A DNA stretch of 64,000 nucleotides from an uncultured Coriobacteriaceae bacterium (GTDB lineage Bacteria; Actinomycetota; Coriobacteriia; Coriobacteriales; Coriobacteriaceae), in assembly GCA_944321435.1 (NCBI GenBank), contig CALULH010000008.1, positions 1-64,000 on the forward strand, read 5' to 3'. The translations under genes and the position numbers were made by a program. Under the pieces are notes generated by a model. It saw only the letters and a list, made by a program, of their open reading frames with translations. It did not search any database and was not told where the DNA came from. Positions 43,296 through 51,050 of this stretch are shown here, piece by piece. Every line of letters begins with the position of its first letter. Position 1 is the first letter of the stretch.

Positions 43296-43769
43296 CTAGA
43301 AGCTCGTGACGTAGCGGAACGCGACCGTGTCGCCCTCGCTCAGCGTGATCTGGTCGCAGGAGGACTGCGCCTCCTCGCCGTTCACGTCGAACATCCAGCC
43401 GCTCATGTCGCCGTGATCGCCTGCGGCGATGCCGCCGATCCCCTCGACGTACTTGCCGTACTGGCTGTCGCTCGCGTTGATGGAGAGACCCGTGGCGACC
43501 AGGGCGTCGTAGGCCGTAGCGCCCTCGTCGAGCTCGACTTCGCCGTCGAAGGACACGCTGCCGTCGGCGGCGCTGGAGTCGACGGTCACGGCAACCGTCA
43601 TCTTGGCCGCCTCGGCGGCGACCGGCTGGCTGCCCGCGGACGCGGCGCTGCCGGAATCCGTTGCCGCCGGCGTGCCGGAGCAACCGGCCACCGCGCAGGC
43701 AAGGACCAGCGCTACGAACAGGGACAGGATGGTGGTGCGCTTAACGCGCGTCTGCTTGGTTCCGAACAT
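43296..43769 (-). CDS. DUF4430 lipoprotein, candidate cobalamin-binding accessory protein
   Basis: The 157-residue protein has a signal peptide ending in the lipobox VAGC (Cys30). A DUF4430/transcobalamin-like domain follows: VSFDGEVELDEGATAYDALVATGLSI...GYGG-like YVEGIGGIAAGDHGDMSGWMFDVNGE...LSEGDTVAFRYV. This domain is related to the beta domain of intrinsic factor. Anchored on the outer face, it could hand B12 to the ECF transporter encoded downstream. It lies directly behind the cobalamin riboswitch and has AAAGGTG before its ATG. Confidence 0.85.
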   Translation of the reverse strand: MFGTKQTRVKRTTILSLFVALVLACAVAGCSGTPAATDSGSAASAGSQPVAAEAAKMTVAVTVDSSAADGSVSFDGEVELDEGATAYDALVATGLSINASDSQYGKYVEGIGGIAAGDHGDMSGWMFDVNGEEAQSSCDQITLSEGDTVAFRYVTSF

Positions 43770-43825
43770 GCGGACACCTTTCTTCCAGGACCCCGGCCGC
43801 CAAGCGCGCCGCAGCGCGCCCGCCC

Positions 43826-43985
43826 ACGCGGGCGCGCAGATGGAGAGGCGATCCGACTTGTCGCGCGGCGGCAGCCGCGCGAGTTACGGTTACTGGTATA
43901 GCCGGGGACTCGCACCCCGATTCCCCTGAGCGGGCCCCGGGCCGTGCCCGGCGCTTGCCCCGCCCGCGCGTCTCCGCGCCATCCA
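43826..43985 (-). ncRNA. Cobalamin riboswitch
   Basis: On the minus strand the conserved core is present in order: AGGGGAAtcGGGGTGcGAG, TCCCCgGC, CcaGTAACcGTaA, a GC arm (CGCGCGGC...GCCGCGCG), AGTCGGAtc, and the B12-box-like GCCTctCCATCTGCG. It lies in the leader of the DUF4430 lipoprotein. A GC hairpin (GCGCGCCCGCGTGGGCGGGCGCGC near 43815-43838) follows and could act as the expression platform. B12 binding should repress the ECF uptake operon. The exact ends are approximate. Confidence 0.87.
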
Positions 43986-44078
43986 TCAGGTCAGTGATCT
44001 ATGCGCTCCCCAGTGTAGCGCATACCGCCGAGAAAAACAGGCTCGGGTGCCGCGCCCTCGGCCCTGCGCGGCGTCGGC

Positions 44079-45035
44079 TCAGCCGACCTTGATGGCGCCC
44101 CTATCGCAGCGGTTGCCCCAAGAGTCGATGAGGCCGGCGTCGCGATAGACGCAGACGATCTCGCAGTGGTTGGCGCAGTGGCCGCAGACGACCTCACGCG
44201 TGCGGAAGTCAAAGTGATCGATGTCGAACCGGAACGGCTCGGCGCGCAGCTTCGGCGCGTCGGCTGCCAGCAGCGCCGCGCCGAAGCAGCCCATGAGGTG
44301 CCCGTCCGGGTCCACGATGACCCTCTGTCCCAGCGCCTCCTCAAACGCGCGCACGACGCCGACGTTTTTGGACACGCCGCCCTGGAACACGATGGGCGAC
44401 TCGATCTTCTTGCCCTTGCCCACGTTGTTGAGATAGTTGGTGGCGACCGCGCGGCACAGGCCCGCTATGACGTCCTTTTTCTCATAGCCGACCTGCAGCT
44501 TGTGCACCAGGTCGCTCTCGGCGAAAACCGTGCAGCGCGCCGCGATGTTGGCCGGCTTCTCGGAGGTCAGCGCGATCTCGCCGAACTCCTCGACCTCCAC
44601 GCCCAGACGGTGCGCCTGGCTCGAGAGGAACGACCCCGTGCCGGCGGCGCACAGCGTGTTCATGGCGTAGTCCACGGCGATGCCGTTCTCGATGCAGATG
44701 ATCTTGGAGTCCTGGCCGCCGATCTCGAGAATCGTGCGCACGTCGGGATGCAGGAAGGTGGTGCCCACGGCATGTGCGGTGATCTCGTTCTTAACCACCT
44801 GCGCCTCCAGCATGGCGCCCACCAGGCGGCGCGCCGACCCCGTTGTGCCGATGGACATGACCTGCGCCTCGTCGAGGTCGATCTGCCCTCTGAGGTCGTC
44901 GACCACGCGGCGCACCGCGCCCGCGGGATCGCCCTCGGTCCACAGGTAGCTGCGAGCGATGATGTTCCTACCCTCGTCTATCACCACGCCCTTGGTGGAG
45001 ATCGAGCCGGTGTCGATGCCGAGATATGCCTTCAT
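44079..45035 (-). CDS. 2-hydroxyacyl-CoA dehydratase activase-type ATPase (BadF/BcrA/HgdC family)
   Basis: The 318-residue protein starts YLGIDTGSISTKGVVID and shows the ASKHA nucleotide-binding fold, GGQDSKII, and NTLCAAGTGSFLSSQAHRLG. A second cysteine lies in AARCTVFAESD; together these two bind the intersubunit [4Fe-4S] cluster of HgdC-type dimers. The C-terminal CGHCANHCEIVCVY adds further cysteines. The activase uses ATP to push one low-potential electron into its partner. It is the third gene of a three-gene set with the two dehydratase-like subunits upstream. Confidence 0.88.
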   Translation of the reverse strand: MKAYLGIDTGSISTKGVVIDEGRNIIARSYLWTEGDPAGAVRRVVDDLRGQIDLDEAQVMSIGTTGSARRLVGAMLEAQVVKNEITAHAVGTTFLHPDVRTILEIGGQDSKIICIENGIAVDYAMNTLCAAGTGSFLSSQAHRLGVEVEEFGEIALTSEKPANIAARCTVFAESDLVHKLQVGYEKKDVIAGLCRAVATNYLNNVGKGKKIESPIVFQGGVSKNVGVVRAFEEALGQRVIVDPDGHLMGCFGAALLAADAPKLRAEPFRFDIDHFDFRTREVVCGHCANHCEIVCVYRDAGLIDSWGNRCDRGAIKVG

Positions 45036-45155
45036 GGAGCACAGCCTTTCTAACTAAGATGGGCCGCCGCGCGGCGGCCGGGAAACGCGGTCAGGGGGCG
45101 AGAGGCGCAGGCCGCGGCGCGGGCGTCCTTCTCGCCCGCCGCGACCTCTGCGCCC

Positions 45156-46370
45156 TTATCGAACCTTGCGCATGGCGATCATGTCGTAGAAGGCCTCCAG
45201 GCGGGTGTCCAGGCCCGCGTCGGAGGTCTGCGTGTCGAACGTGAGGAACAGCACCGGCACGCGGTAGTCGCGGCTGAGGCGCTGCAGGACCGGCATCACG
45301 TCGATCTCGGGCGTGCAGCCGGCGCTCTTGATGTGGATGATGCCGTCGTAGCCGGCCTCGGCGTAGCGCTTTGCCGCCGCGATGTTGAACGTGGAGGTGG
45401 GACCCATATCGTAGGAGCTGTACTCCGCGATGGACGCCTGCGCGGCAGCCGCGTTGTAATGCAGGTTGAACGCCGAGATGGACATCGCGTTCGAGAGCTC
45501 CACGCCCATGGACATGAGCTTCTCCTCGAGGTTCAGGCAGCTCACGGGATCCTGCGCGGTGTAGTACTCGCCCACGATGCCCACGCGCACCGGGTCGGCG
45601 GGCTTCTCGACCGCGAGGGCGGCGAGCGCGTCCGCGGCCCGGCGGTAGCCCTCGTCCACCTGAGCGGTGGTGGAAGCCGCGTTCATATCGGAGAGGAACG
45701 CGCGCCGCACGCGGGTGAACGAGCCCTTCTCGGCCTCGAAGCCGGCATTGGCCAGGTACTGGTCGCGGAACGCGTCGATGTGCTCCACCATGCGGTAGGC
45801 CCCGAGCATCCCCCCGATGCCGCGCGGGACCGACAGGTTGGGGTTCACGACCTTCTTGCAGTACGCCACGTAGTCGCGCAGCTTGCCCGTGGGGACGTAG
45901 CTGAAGTTGAGCATCTGGAAGTTGTCGTAGCCCGCGTCGCGCAGGATCATCTCCTGAAGCTCGCCGTAGTAGTTGAGGCGGCAGAAGCCCGTGACCTGCA
46001 CCAGCACGTCGGCGCCGCGGTCGAGTGCGGCGGCGTAATCGCCGATGATGTGCTTGAACGGCGTGCACACGTAGTCGGCGCTCATCTCCTCGCCGCGCTT
46101 GAGCGTGGCGCGCGTGGGCGCGGGCGTGGGCACGAAATCGGCGTCGAGCACCCGCTCGGTGAAGTACTTGAACGCCGGCTCGTAGTTGCGGAAATGGAAG
46201 AACGCCACCTTGCGGCGCGAATGGCGGTCGCGCTTGGGACGTTTGCCGGTGAAGAAGAGCGGCCGGGGCGCGCCCTCGCTCAGCACGATGCGGCCGCGTT
46301 CCTCGGCTGCGGGCTTCTTGGCGCGCGGCTCGCCCGCGCCCTGCTCGGGCCCGGCGGAGAGGTTACGCAT
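45156..46370 (-). CDS. 2-hydroxyacyl-CoA dehydratase-like (HgdB/DUF2229-related) subunit
   Basis: The 404-residue protein belongs to the activase-associated dehydratase-like group. Three well-spaced cysteines stand out: SADYVCTPFKHIIGDY, QVTGFCRLNYYGEL and IKSAGCTPEIDVMPVL. This matches the cysteine triads that hold the [4Fe-4S] cluster in HgdA/HgdB-type proteins. A basic, low-complexity 50-residue N-terminus precedes the fold. It overlaps the upstream partner by 8 bases. Substrate is unknown; no CoA transferase or acyl-CoA gene is adjacent, so a classical amino-acid fermentation role is doubtful. Confidence 0.78.
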   Translation of the reverse strand: MRNLSAGPEQGAGEPRAKKPAAEERGRIVLSEGAPRPLFFTGKRPKRDRHSRRKVAFFHFRNYEPAFKYFTERVLDADFVPTPAPTRATLKRGEEMSADYVCTPFKHIIGDYAAALDRGADVLVQVTGFCRLNYYGELQEMILRDAGYDNFQMLNFSYVPTGKLRDYVAYCKKVVNPNLSVPRGIGGMLGAYRMVEHIDAFRDQYLANAGFEAEKGSFTRVRRAFLSDMNAASTTAQVDEGYRRAADALAALAVEKPADPVRVGIVGEYYTAQDPVSCLNLEEKLMSMGVELSNAMSISAFNLHYNAAAAQASIAEYSSYDMGPTSTFNIAAAKRYAEAGYDGIIHIKSAGCTPEIDVMPVLQRLSRDYRVPVLFLTFDTQTSDAGLDTRLEAFYDMIAMRKVR

Positions 46371-47367
46371 TGAGGTACCCGCCTTTCTTCTGGTAGGAGA
46401 GGATGTCCACGAAGCTCTCGACGCGCGTCTCCACGCCGGCCGTGCCGGTCTGGGCGTCGACGGTGAGCGTGAGGATGGGCTTGCCGTGAATGCAGCGCTC
46501 GATGGCGTCGTCGGCCATGGAGTCGGGGCCGCACGGGTAGGCGCTCATGAGCACGATGCCGTCCACGTGCTCGTGCAGCATGAGAAGGGAGCCTATGAGC
46601 TCGCGGTTTACGATCCACGGAATGGACCGGCTGAAATCGTAGCTGCGCTTGAGGACACGGGCCCGGTCCGTCTCGTCGGCGAAGAGCACGCAGGCCCCCT
46701 GGGCGCGCAGGGCGTCCTCGACCACGCCGCCCACGAACGGGTCGTGCGCCACATAAGGGTGCGCCGCCACCAAGATGGTAAGGGGACGGTCCGCAGCGGG
46801 CAGCTTGGAGAGGCTCTTTACGAGCCGCTCCTGCTCGCGCGCCATTTCCTCGTCGTAGGCGCGCTGGGCGGCCGCGGCGGCACGGTAGGCGCGGCGAGTC
46901 TCCTTGTGCGAGGCCCCTAGGCGCACGCCCAGGCCCATGAAGGCGTCCTCCTCCGACTGGCCGCCCGGCTCGTCGACGCGCAGCGCGATCACGCGCACCT
47001 GCTCGCCCGCCACCGCGAAGGCGTTGACCACCAGGTCTGGCAGCGCTTGGAACTTGGTGCAGAACGTGTCGAAGCGCCCGTACCCCATGAGGCTCGGCAC
47101 GAAAACGGCATCGACCCCTTGCCGTGCGAGCGCGGCGACGTGGCCCAAGAAGAGCTTCGAGGCCAAGCACGTCTCGTCCACCGAGAGCCTGTCGCCCGTC
47201 TCCAGCGTGCCGCGGTCAGACGGCGCGTCCACCACGACCTCGCGTCCCAGCTCCTCGAAAAACGACCGCCAAAGGCGGCCGTAACGGTAGTACAGCAGCG
47301 CGCGCGGAATCCCGACGCGCCGAACGGCGGCCAAATCGGCCGCCGGCTTCATTGCAAGCTTGGCCAT
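46363..47367 (-). CDS. 2-hydroxyacyl-CoA dehydratase-like partner subunit (DUF2229)
   Basis: The 334-residue protein starts RVGIPRALLYYRYGRLWRSFFEELG, the DUF2229 signature. It also carries three cysteines in matching order: VDETCLASKLFLGH, RFDTFCTKFQAL and SAYPCGPDSM. In other bacteria DUF2229 is often fused to the activase and the second subunit in one very long protein; here the parts are three genes. I infer a heterodimer with the next gene product, reduced by the activase, similar to HgdAB or the double-cubane cluster proteins. GAGAGG precedes the ATG. Confidence 0.8.
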   Translation of the reverse strand: MAKLAMKPAADLAAVRRVGIPRALLYYRYGRLWRSFFEELGREVVVDAPSDRGTLETGDRLSVDETCLASKLFLGHVAALARQGVDAVFVPSLMGYGRFDTFCTKFQALPDLVVNAFAVAGEQVRVIALRVDEPGGQSEEDAFMGLGVRLGASHKETRRAYRAAAAAQRAYDEEMAREQERLVKSLSKLPAADRPLTILVAAHPYVAHDPFVGGVVEDALRAQGACVLFADETDRARVLKRSYDFSRSIPWIVNRELIGSLLMLHEHVDGIVLMSAYPCGPDSMADDAIERCIHGKPILTLTVDAQTGTAGVETRVESFVDILSYQKKGGYLNA

Positions 47368-47418
47368 ACGATCCTCTCGCCCTCTTACATATAAATGATT
47401 ATTGTAGCTCTCGCCCGG

Positions 47419-47453
47419 CTTAGCGTGACTGCGTACGTCATAGATGCGCTAAG
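47419..47453. promoter_or_regulatory. Inverted repeat upstream of the activase/dehydratase-like operon
   Basis: CTTAGCG (47419-47425) is repeated in inverse as CGCTAAG (47447-47453), with an inner TGAC...GTCA pair. It lies about 50-85 bases before the ATG at 47367, where a repressor or activator could bind. A possible -10 (TACAAT) occurs near 47402-47407. Confidence 0.4.
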
Positions 47454-47589
47454 AAAACTCGTTACGCGATTGCGCCGCCAACTCGTCAATTTCAGCGCGT
47501 TGGCCTGCTTTCGCTCGCCGTCGCCGGCGGCCGCCACCCGATATCTGTAGATGCCCGCCACATGCCCTCCTTACTGCTTTCGCCGCTCA

Positions 47590-47770
47590 TGTGCAAATAT
47601 TTGAGCTATGGACGATTCAGCCCAAGGCCTCGATCCGGAGCTGGGAAAACATGCATACTTTCCGCACACTACCTGCACGTTTTCTGTTGATAGTGCATAA
47701 AAAGGACCGGAACGGAGGCCTCACCGGCCGCACCCCCTTGCGAATCGTCCATAGCTCGAATATTTGCACA
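47590..47770. repeat. Nested inverted-repeat element with 29-bp arms
   Basis: The arms TGTGCAAATATTTGAGCTAT... (47590-47618) and its inverse (47742-47770) match over 29 bases with one mismatch. Inside, GGCCTC-N3-CCGG faces CCGG...GAGGCC, and GCACACTA faces TAGTGC, so the whole 181 bases can fold into one long hairpin. No open frame inside is convincing. It resembles a MITE or a structured RNA. The stretch 47454-47589 before it shows nothing recognisable. Confidence 0.7.
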
Positions 47771-47982
47771 CGTCGGAGAGGAGGGCGTACCTTTCTTTTG
47801 GGTACGCGCGGCTCCGCGTCTGCCGGATGCGCTAGACCAGGGCGGACTTGCCCCCCTTGGGGCATGCACGGCCCCGCACATTGACGCGGCGCGTCGCGCC
47901 GCGTCAAGCGGACAGCGCGTTTTGCGCGGCCTGCCGCCGATCCCGTATCATGGTGCGCAAAGTACCGGAGGATGGGACGTCT

Positions 47983-50196
47983 ATGAGCAAGAACCGCAGC
48001 GGGCGTGGGCAGCACGCCGACGTCGGCGCACAAAGCAAGCATCAAAACGGGAAACCCGCGCGCAAAGGGCACTCGAAAGGCGCGCGCGGAGGCGCCTCTC
48101 GCTCCAGCGCCTCCCGTCCCGGGGGCGCAAGGAGCCAACACGCAAGCGCAGGAGCAAGCGCCGCCCGCAACGGCGCAAACAACCGCGCGGGCACCGCAAA
48201 AGCAGGTGCCACCCGCGCTAGCGCACAGGGCCCGCGCGCCGCAAAGCCGCAGCTCGACCCAACCGGGCCCACGGCGCTCGGTATCACCCGCGAGGCCTTC
48301 CTGCCCGTGTCCCGCGCCGACATGGAGGCGCGCGGGTGGGACCAATGCGACTTCGTCTACATCTGCGGAGACGCCTACGTGGACCATCCGAGCTTCGGCA
48401 TGGCCATCATCACCCGCCTGCTCGAGGCGCACGGCTACCGCGTCGGCGTCATCTGCCAGCCCGACTGGCGCGATCCCGCCAGCATCGACGCGCTCGGCGA
48501 GCCGCGTCTGGCGTTCCTCGTCTCGGCCGGCAACATGGACTCCATGGTCAACCATTACAGCGTGAGCAAGCACCGCCGCCGGCAGGACGCCTATACCCCC
48601 GGCGGCGCTGCGGGTGCGCGCCCGGACCATGCGGCCGTGGTCTACGGCAACCTGATCCGCCGCGCCTACAAAAACACGCCCATTATCTTGGGCGGCATCG
48701 AGGCGAGCCTGCGCCGCCTTGCCCATTACGACTACTGGTCCGACAAACTCAAGCGCTCCATCCTGCTGGATTCCGGCGCCGACCTGGTGATCTACGGCAT
48801 GGGCGAGCATCCCGTGGTAGAGGTGGCTGACGCGCTCGACGCGGGCCTGCCCGTAGACCAGATCACCTACGTGGCCGGCACCTGCTACCGCACCCGGTCG
48901 CTCGAGCAGGTCTACGACGCCACCGTGCTGCCCGGCTGGGACGAGCTCGAGGCCGACAAGCTCAACTACGCCCGCAGCTTCAACACCCAGTACCAGAACA
49001 TGGACCCCATCCGCGGCGGACGGCTGGTGGAGCCCTACCCGCACGATGTCTACGTAGTGCAGAACCCGCCGGCAACGCCCCTCACCACAGCCGAGATGGA
49101 CGCCGTCTACGCGCTGCCCTACACGCGCACCTACCATCCCGACTACGAGGCGGCTGGCGGCGTGCCCGCGCTCAAAGAGGTCAAGATGAGCCTGATCTCC
49201 AACCGCGGGTGCTTCGGCGAGTGCAGCTTCTGCGCGCTGACCTTTCACCAAGGCCGCATCCTGCAGACGCGCAGCCACGAGAGCCTCGTGGAGGAGGCGG
49301 AGAAAATCACGCGGGAACCCGACTTCAAGGGCTACATCCATGACGTGGGCGGCCCCACCGCCAACTTCCGCCAACCGGCCTGCAAGCACCAGCTCGAGCG
49401 CGGTGCCTGCGCAAACAAGCGCTGCCTGTGGCCCGCCGTATGCCGCCAGATGGACGTGAGCCACGCCGATTACGTGGAGCTGCTGCGCAAGCTCCGCGCA
49501 CTGCCGGGCGTGAAGAAGGTTTTCGTGCGCAGCGGCATCCGCTTTGACTACGTCATGGCCGACGCCGACGACACGTTCCTGCGCGAGCTCTGCGCCCACC
49601 ACGTATCCGGCCAGCTGAAAGTCGCCCCCGAGCACGTGAGCGACGCGGTGCTCTCCGTCATGGGCAAGCCAAGCCGCGCCGTCTACGACCGTTTCTGCGA
49701 GAAGTACCGCCGGGTGAACGAGGAGCTGGGCAAGGATCAGTACCTGGTGCCCTACCTTATGAGCAGCCACCCCGGGTCCACCATGAAGGAGGCCGTGGAG
49801 CTTGCCGAGTACTGCCGTGACCTGGGGTACATGCCCGAGCAGGTGCAGGACTTCTACCCCACGCCTTCCACCATGAGCACGTGCATGTACTACACCGGCG
49901 TTGACCCGCGCACCATGAAGAAGGTCTATGTCCCCAAGAGCGCGCACGAGAAGGCCATGCAGCGGGCCCTCATCCAGTACCGCAAGCCCGAGAACTACGA
50001 CCTGGTGGCCGAGGCCCTGCGCCGCGCGCACCGCACCGACCTTATCGGCTACGGGCCGAAATGCCTGATCCGTCCGCGCAAGGGCGCGGGCAAGGCCGGC
50101 GATGGGCACAGACCCAAGGGAGGTCCCGCCGGCAAGGCGCAGGCGGGCGAGAAGCGCAGGGGCGCGGGCGGGCGGAAGCCGACGCGCATGCGCTGA
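47983..50196 (+). CDS. YgiQ family radical SAM protein
   Basis: The 737-residue protein begins with a ~85-residue Arg/Ala/Gly-rich tract. The YgiQ core follows: GITREAFLPVSRADMEARGWDQCDFVYICGDAYVDHPSFG, ILGGIEASLRRLAHYDYWSD, and the radical SAM cysteines NRGCFGECSFCALTFHQGR (CxxxCxxC). HVSGQLKVAPEHVSDAVL and CEKYRRVNEELGKDQYLVPYLMSSHPG complete the core, and the tail is basic. The enzyme family cleaves SAM for radical chemistry, substrate unknown. I start at the ATG at 47983 (CCGGAGG upstream). The tail contains one GGGCGAGAA motif. Confidence 0.92.
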   Translation: MSKNRSGRGQHADVGAQSKHQNGKPARKGHSKGARGGASRSSASRPGGARSQHASAGASAARNGANNRAGTAKAGATRASAQGPRAAKPQLDPTGPTALGITREAFLPVSRADMEARGWDQCDFVYICGDAYVDHPSFGMAIITRLLEAHGYRVGVICQPDWRDPASIDALGEPRLAFLVSAGNMDSMVNHYSVSKHRRRQDAYTPGGAAGARPDHAAVVYGNLIRRAYKNTPIILGGIEASLRRLAHYDYWSDKLKRSILLDSGADLVIYGMGEHPVVEVADALDAGLPVDQITYVAGTCYRTRSLEQVYDATVLPGWDELEADKLNYARSFNTQYQNMDPIRGGRLVEPYPHDVYVVQNPPATPLTTAEMDAVYALPYTRTYHPDYEAAGGVPALKEVKMSLISNRGCFGECSFCALTFHQGRILQTRSHESLVEEAEKITREPDFKGYIHDVGGPTANFRQPACKHQLERGACANKRCLWPAVCRQMDVSHADYVELLRKLRALPGVKKVFVRSGIRFDYVMADADDTFLRELCAHHVSGQLKVAPEHVSDAVLSVMGKPSRAVYDRFCEKYRRVNEELGKDQYLVPYLMSSHPGSTMKEAVELAEYCRDLGYMPEQVQDFYPTPSTMSTCMYYTGVDPRTMKKVYVPKSAHEKAMQRALIQYRKPENYDLVAEALRRAHRTDLIGYGPKCLIRPRKGAGKAGDGHRPKGGPAGKAQAGEKRRGAGGRKPTRMR

Positions 50197-50250
50197 CGGC
50201 GATGCGCGAGGTTTATACGGTTGGATAGGGCCTCTAGTCGGGCCGCAGCA

Positions 50251-50994
50251 TCAACCCAGCGGCCCGCAGTACGGTGCGCCAGAGCGCAGCACCGCCTCGC
50301 GCACCAGCACGTCGAGCGCGTCCAGGCAGCAGGCGGGCACTGCATGGTCGCGCTTGTACACCGAGAGCTCGGTGCACGCCAGGATCACCGTCTGGCAGCC
50401 CTTCTCGCCCACCAGCTCGTCGATCACGCGCGCAAACCGGGCCTCGTCGGCCGGACGGCCGGCTTTGATTTCGTCATAGATGAGCGCCATGACGTCGCGC
50501 TGGCGATCGGGCGAGGGTGTAACCGCCTCCACCCCCAGTGCCGCGCACTCATGCGCGTACACGCCGGCCATAACGGTGCCGTCGGTCGCCATGATGCCTA
50601 TGCGGCGCGCCCCGCTGGCGCGCGCCGTATCTCCCAGGCCGCGCTCCACCGCGTAGCGCACGGTCTCGCGCGGCATGTGGATCACGGGCACCGGAGCGGC
50701 GGCCTGGATCTGATCGTAAAAGTAGTGCGAGGTATTGCAGGGAATGGCGACGTTAGCCGCCCCCCAGGCCTCAAGCAGGCGCATGTCGGAGCCCATGGCG
50801 TCGATAAGGGCACGGCTGTCGCCGGTGGCAATGGCGCGCGTGCGGTCGGGCATGGTGGCGTGGCTCAGGATCAGCGCGTCGATATGCTCTTGATCCGAGG
50901 ACGCCGCCGTGGCGGCGGTCAGCTCCTGGTAGAAGTAGCTGCTTGCCTCGGGGCCCATGCCGCCGATCACGCCGAGCTTCTTGCGCACGCCCAT
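50251..50994 (-). CDS. Aspartate/glutamate racemase family protein
   Basis: The 247-residue protein has KLGVIGGMGPEASSYFYQELTAAT, the first catalytic cysteine in VAIPCNTSHYFY and the second in VILACTELSVY, with GIMATDGTV between. These are the marks of cofactor-independent Asp/Glu racemases. It sits 56 bases downstream of a D-aspartate-ligase-like ATP-grasp gene, so I favour aspartate racemase supplying D-Asp for peptidoglycan cross-bridges. The start at 50994 follows AAGGGGG. Confidence 0.88.
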   Translation of the reverse strand: MGVRKKLGVIGGMGPEASSYFYQELTAATAASSDQEHIDALILSHATMPDRTRAIATGDSRALIDAMGSDMRLLEAWGAANVAIPCNTSHYFYDQIQAAAPVPVIHMPRETVRYAVERGLGDTARASGARRIGIMATDGTVMAGVYAHECAALGVEAVTPSPDRQRDVMALIYDEIKAGRPADEARFARVIDELVGEKGCQTVILACTELSVYKRDHAVPACCLDALDVLVREAVLRSGAPYCGPLG

Positions 50995-51050
50995 CGTTGC
51001 CCCCTTGTACACACGCCGCCGCGGCGCCGCACAGGCGCCCGCCGCGGACC

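Noticed and set aside
40720..43683. A single 987-codon frame covering the ECF ATPase and T component
   Set aside because: Only the part from 42261 down is the ATPase. The rest is an overlapping high-GC frame antiparallel in sense to nothing real, and the T component lies in another frame there.
47617..50109. An 830-codon minus-strand frame opposite ygiQ
   Set aside because: It mirrors the codon pattern of the YgiQ gene on the other strand and contains no family motif, whereas YgiQ motifs on the plus strand are unambiguous.
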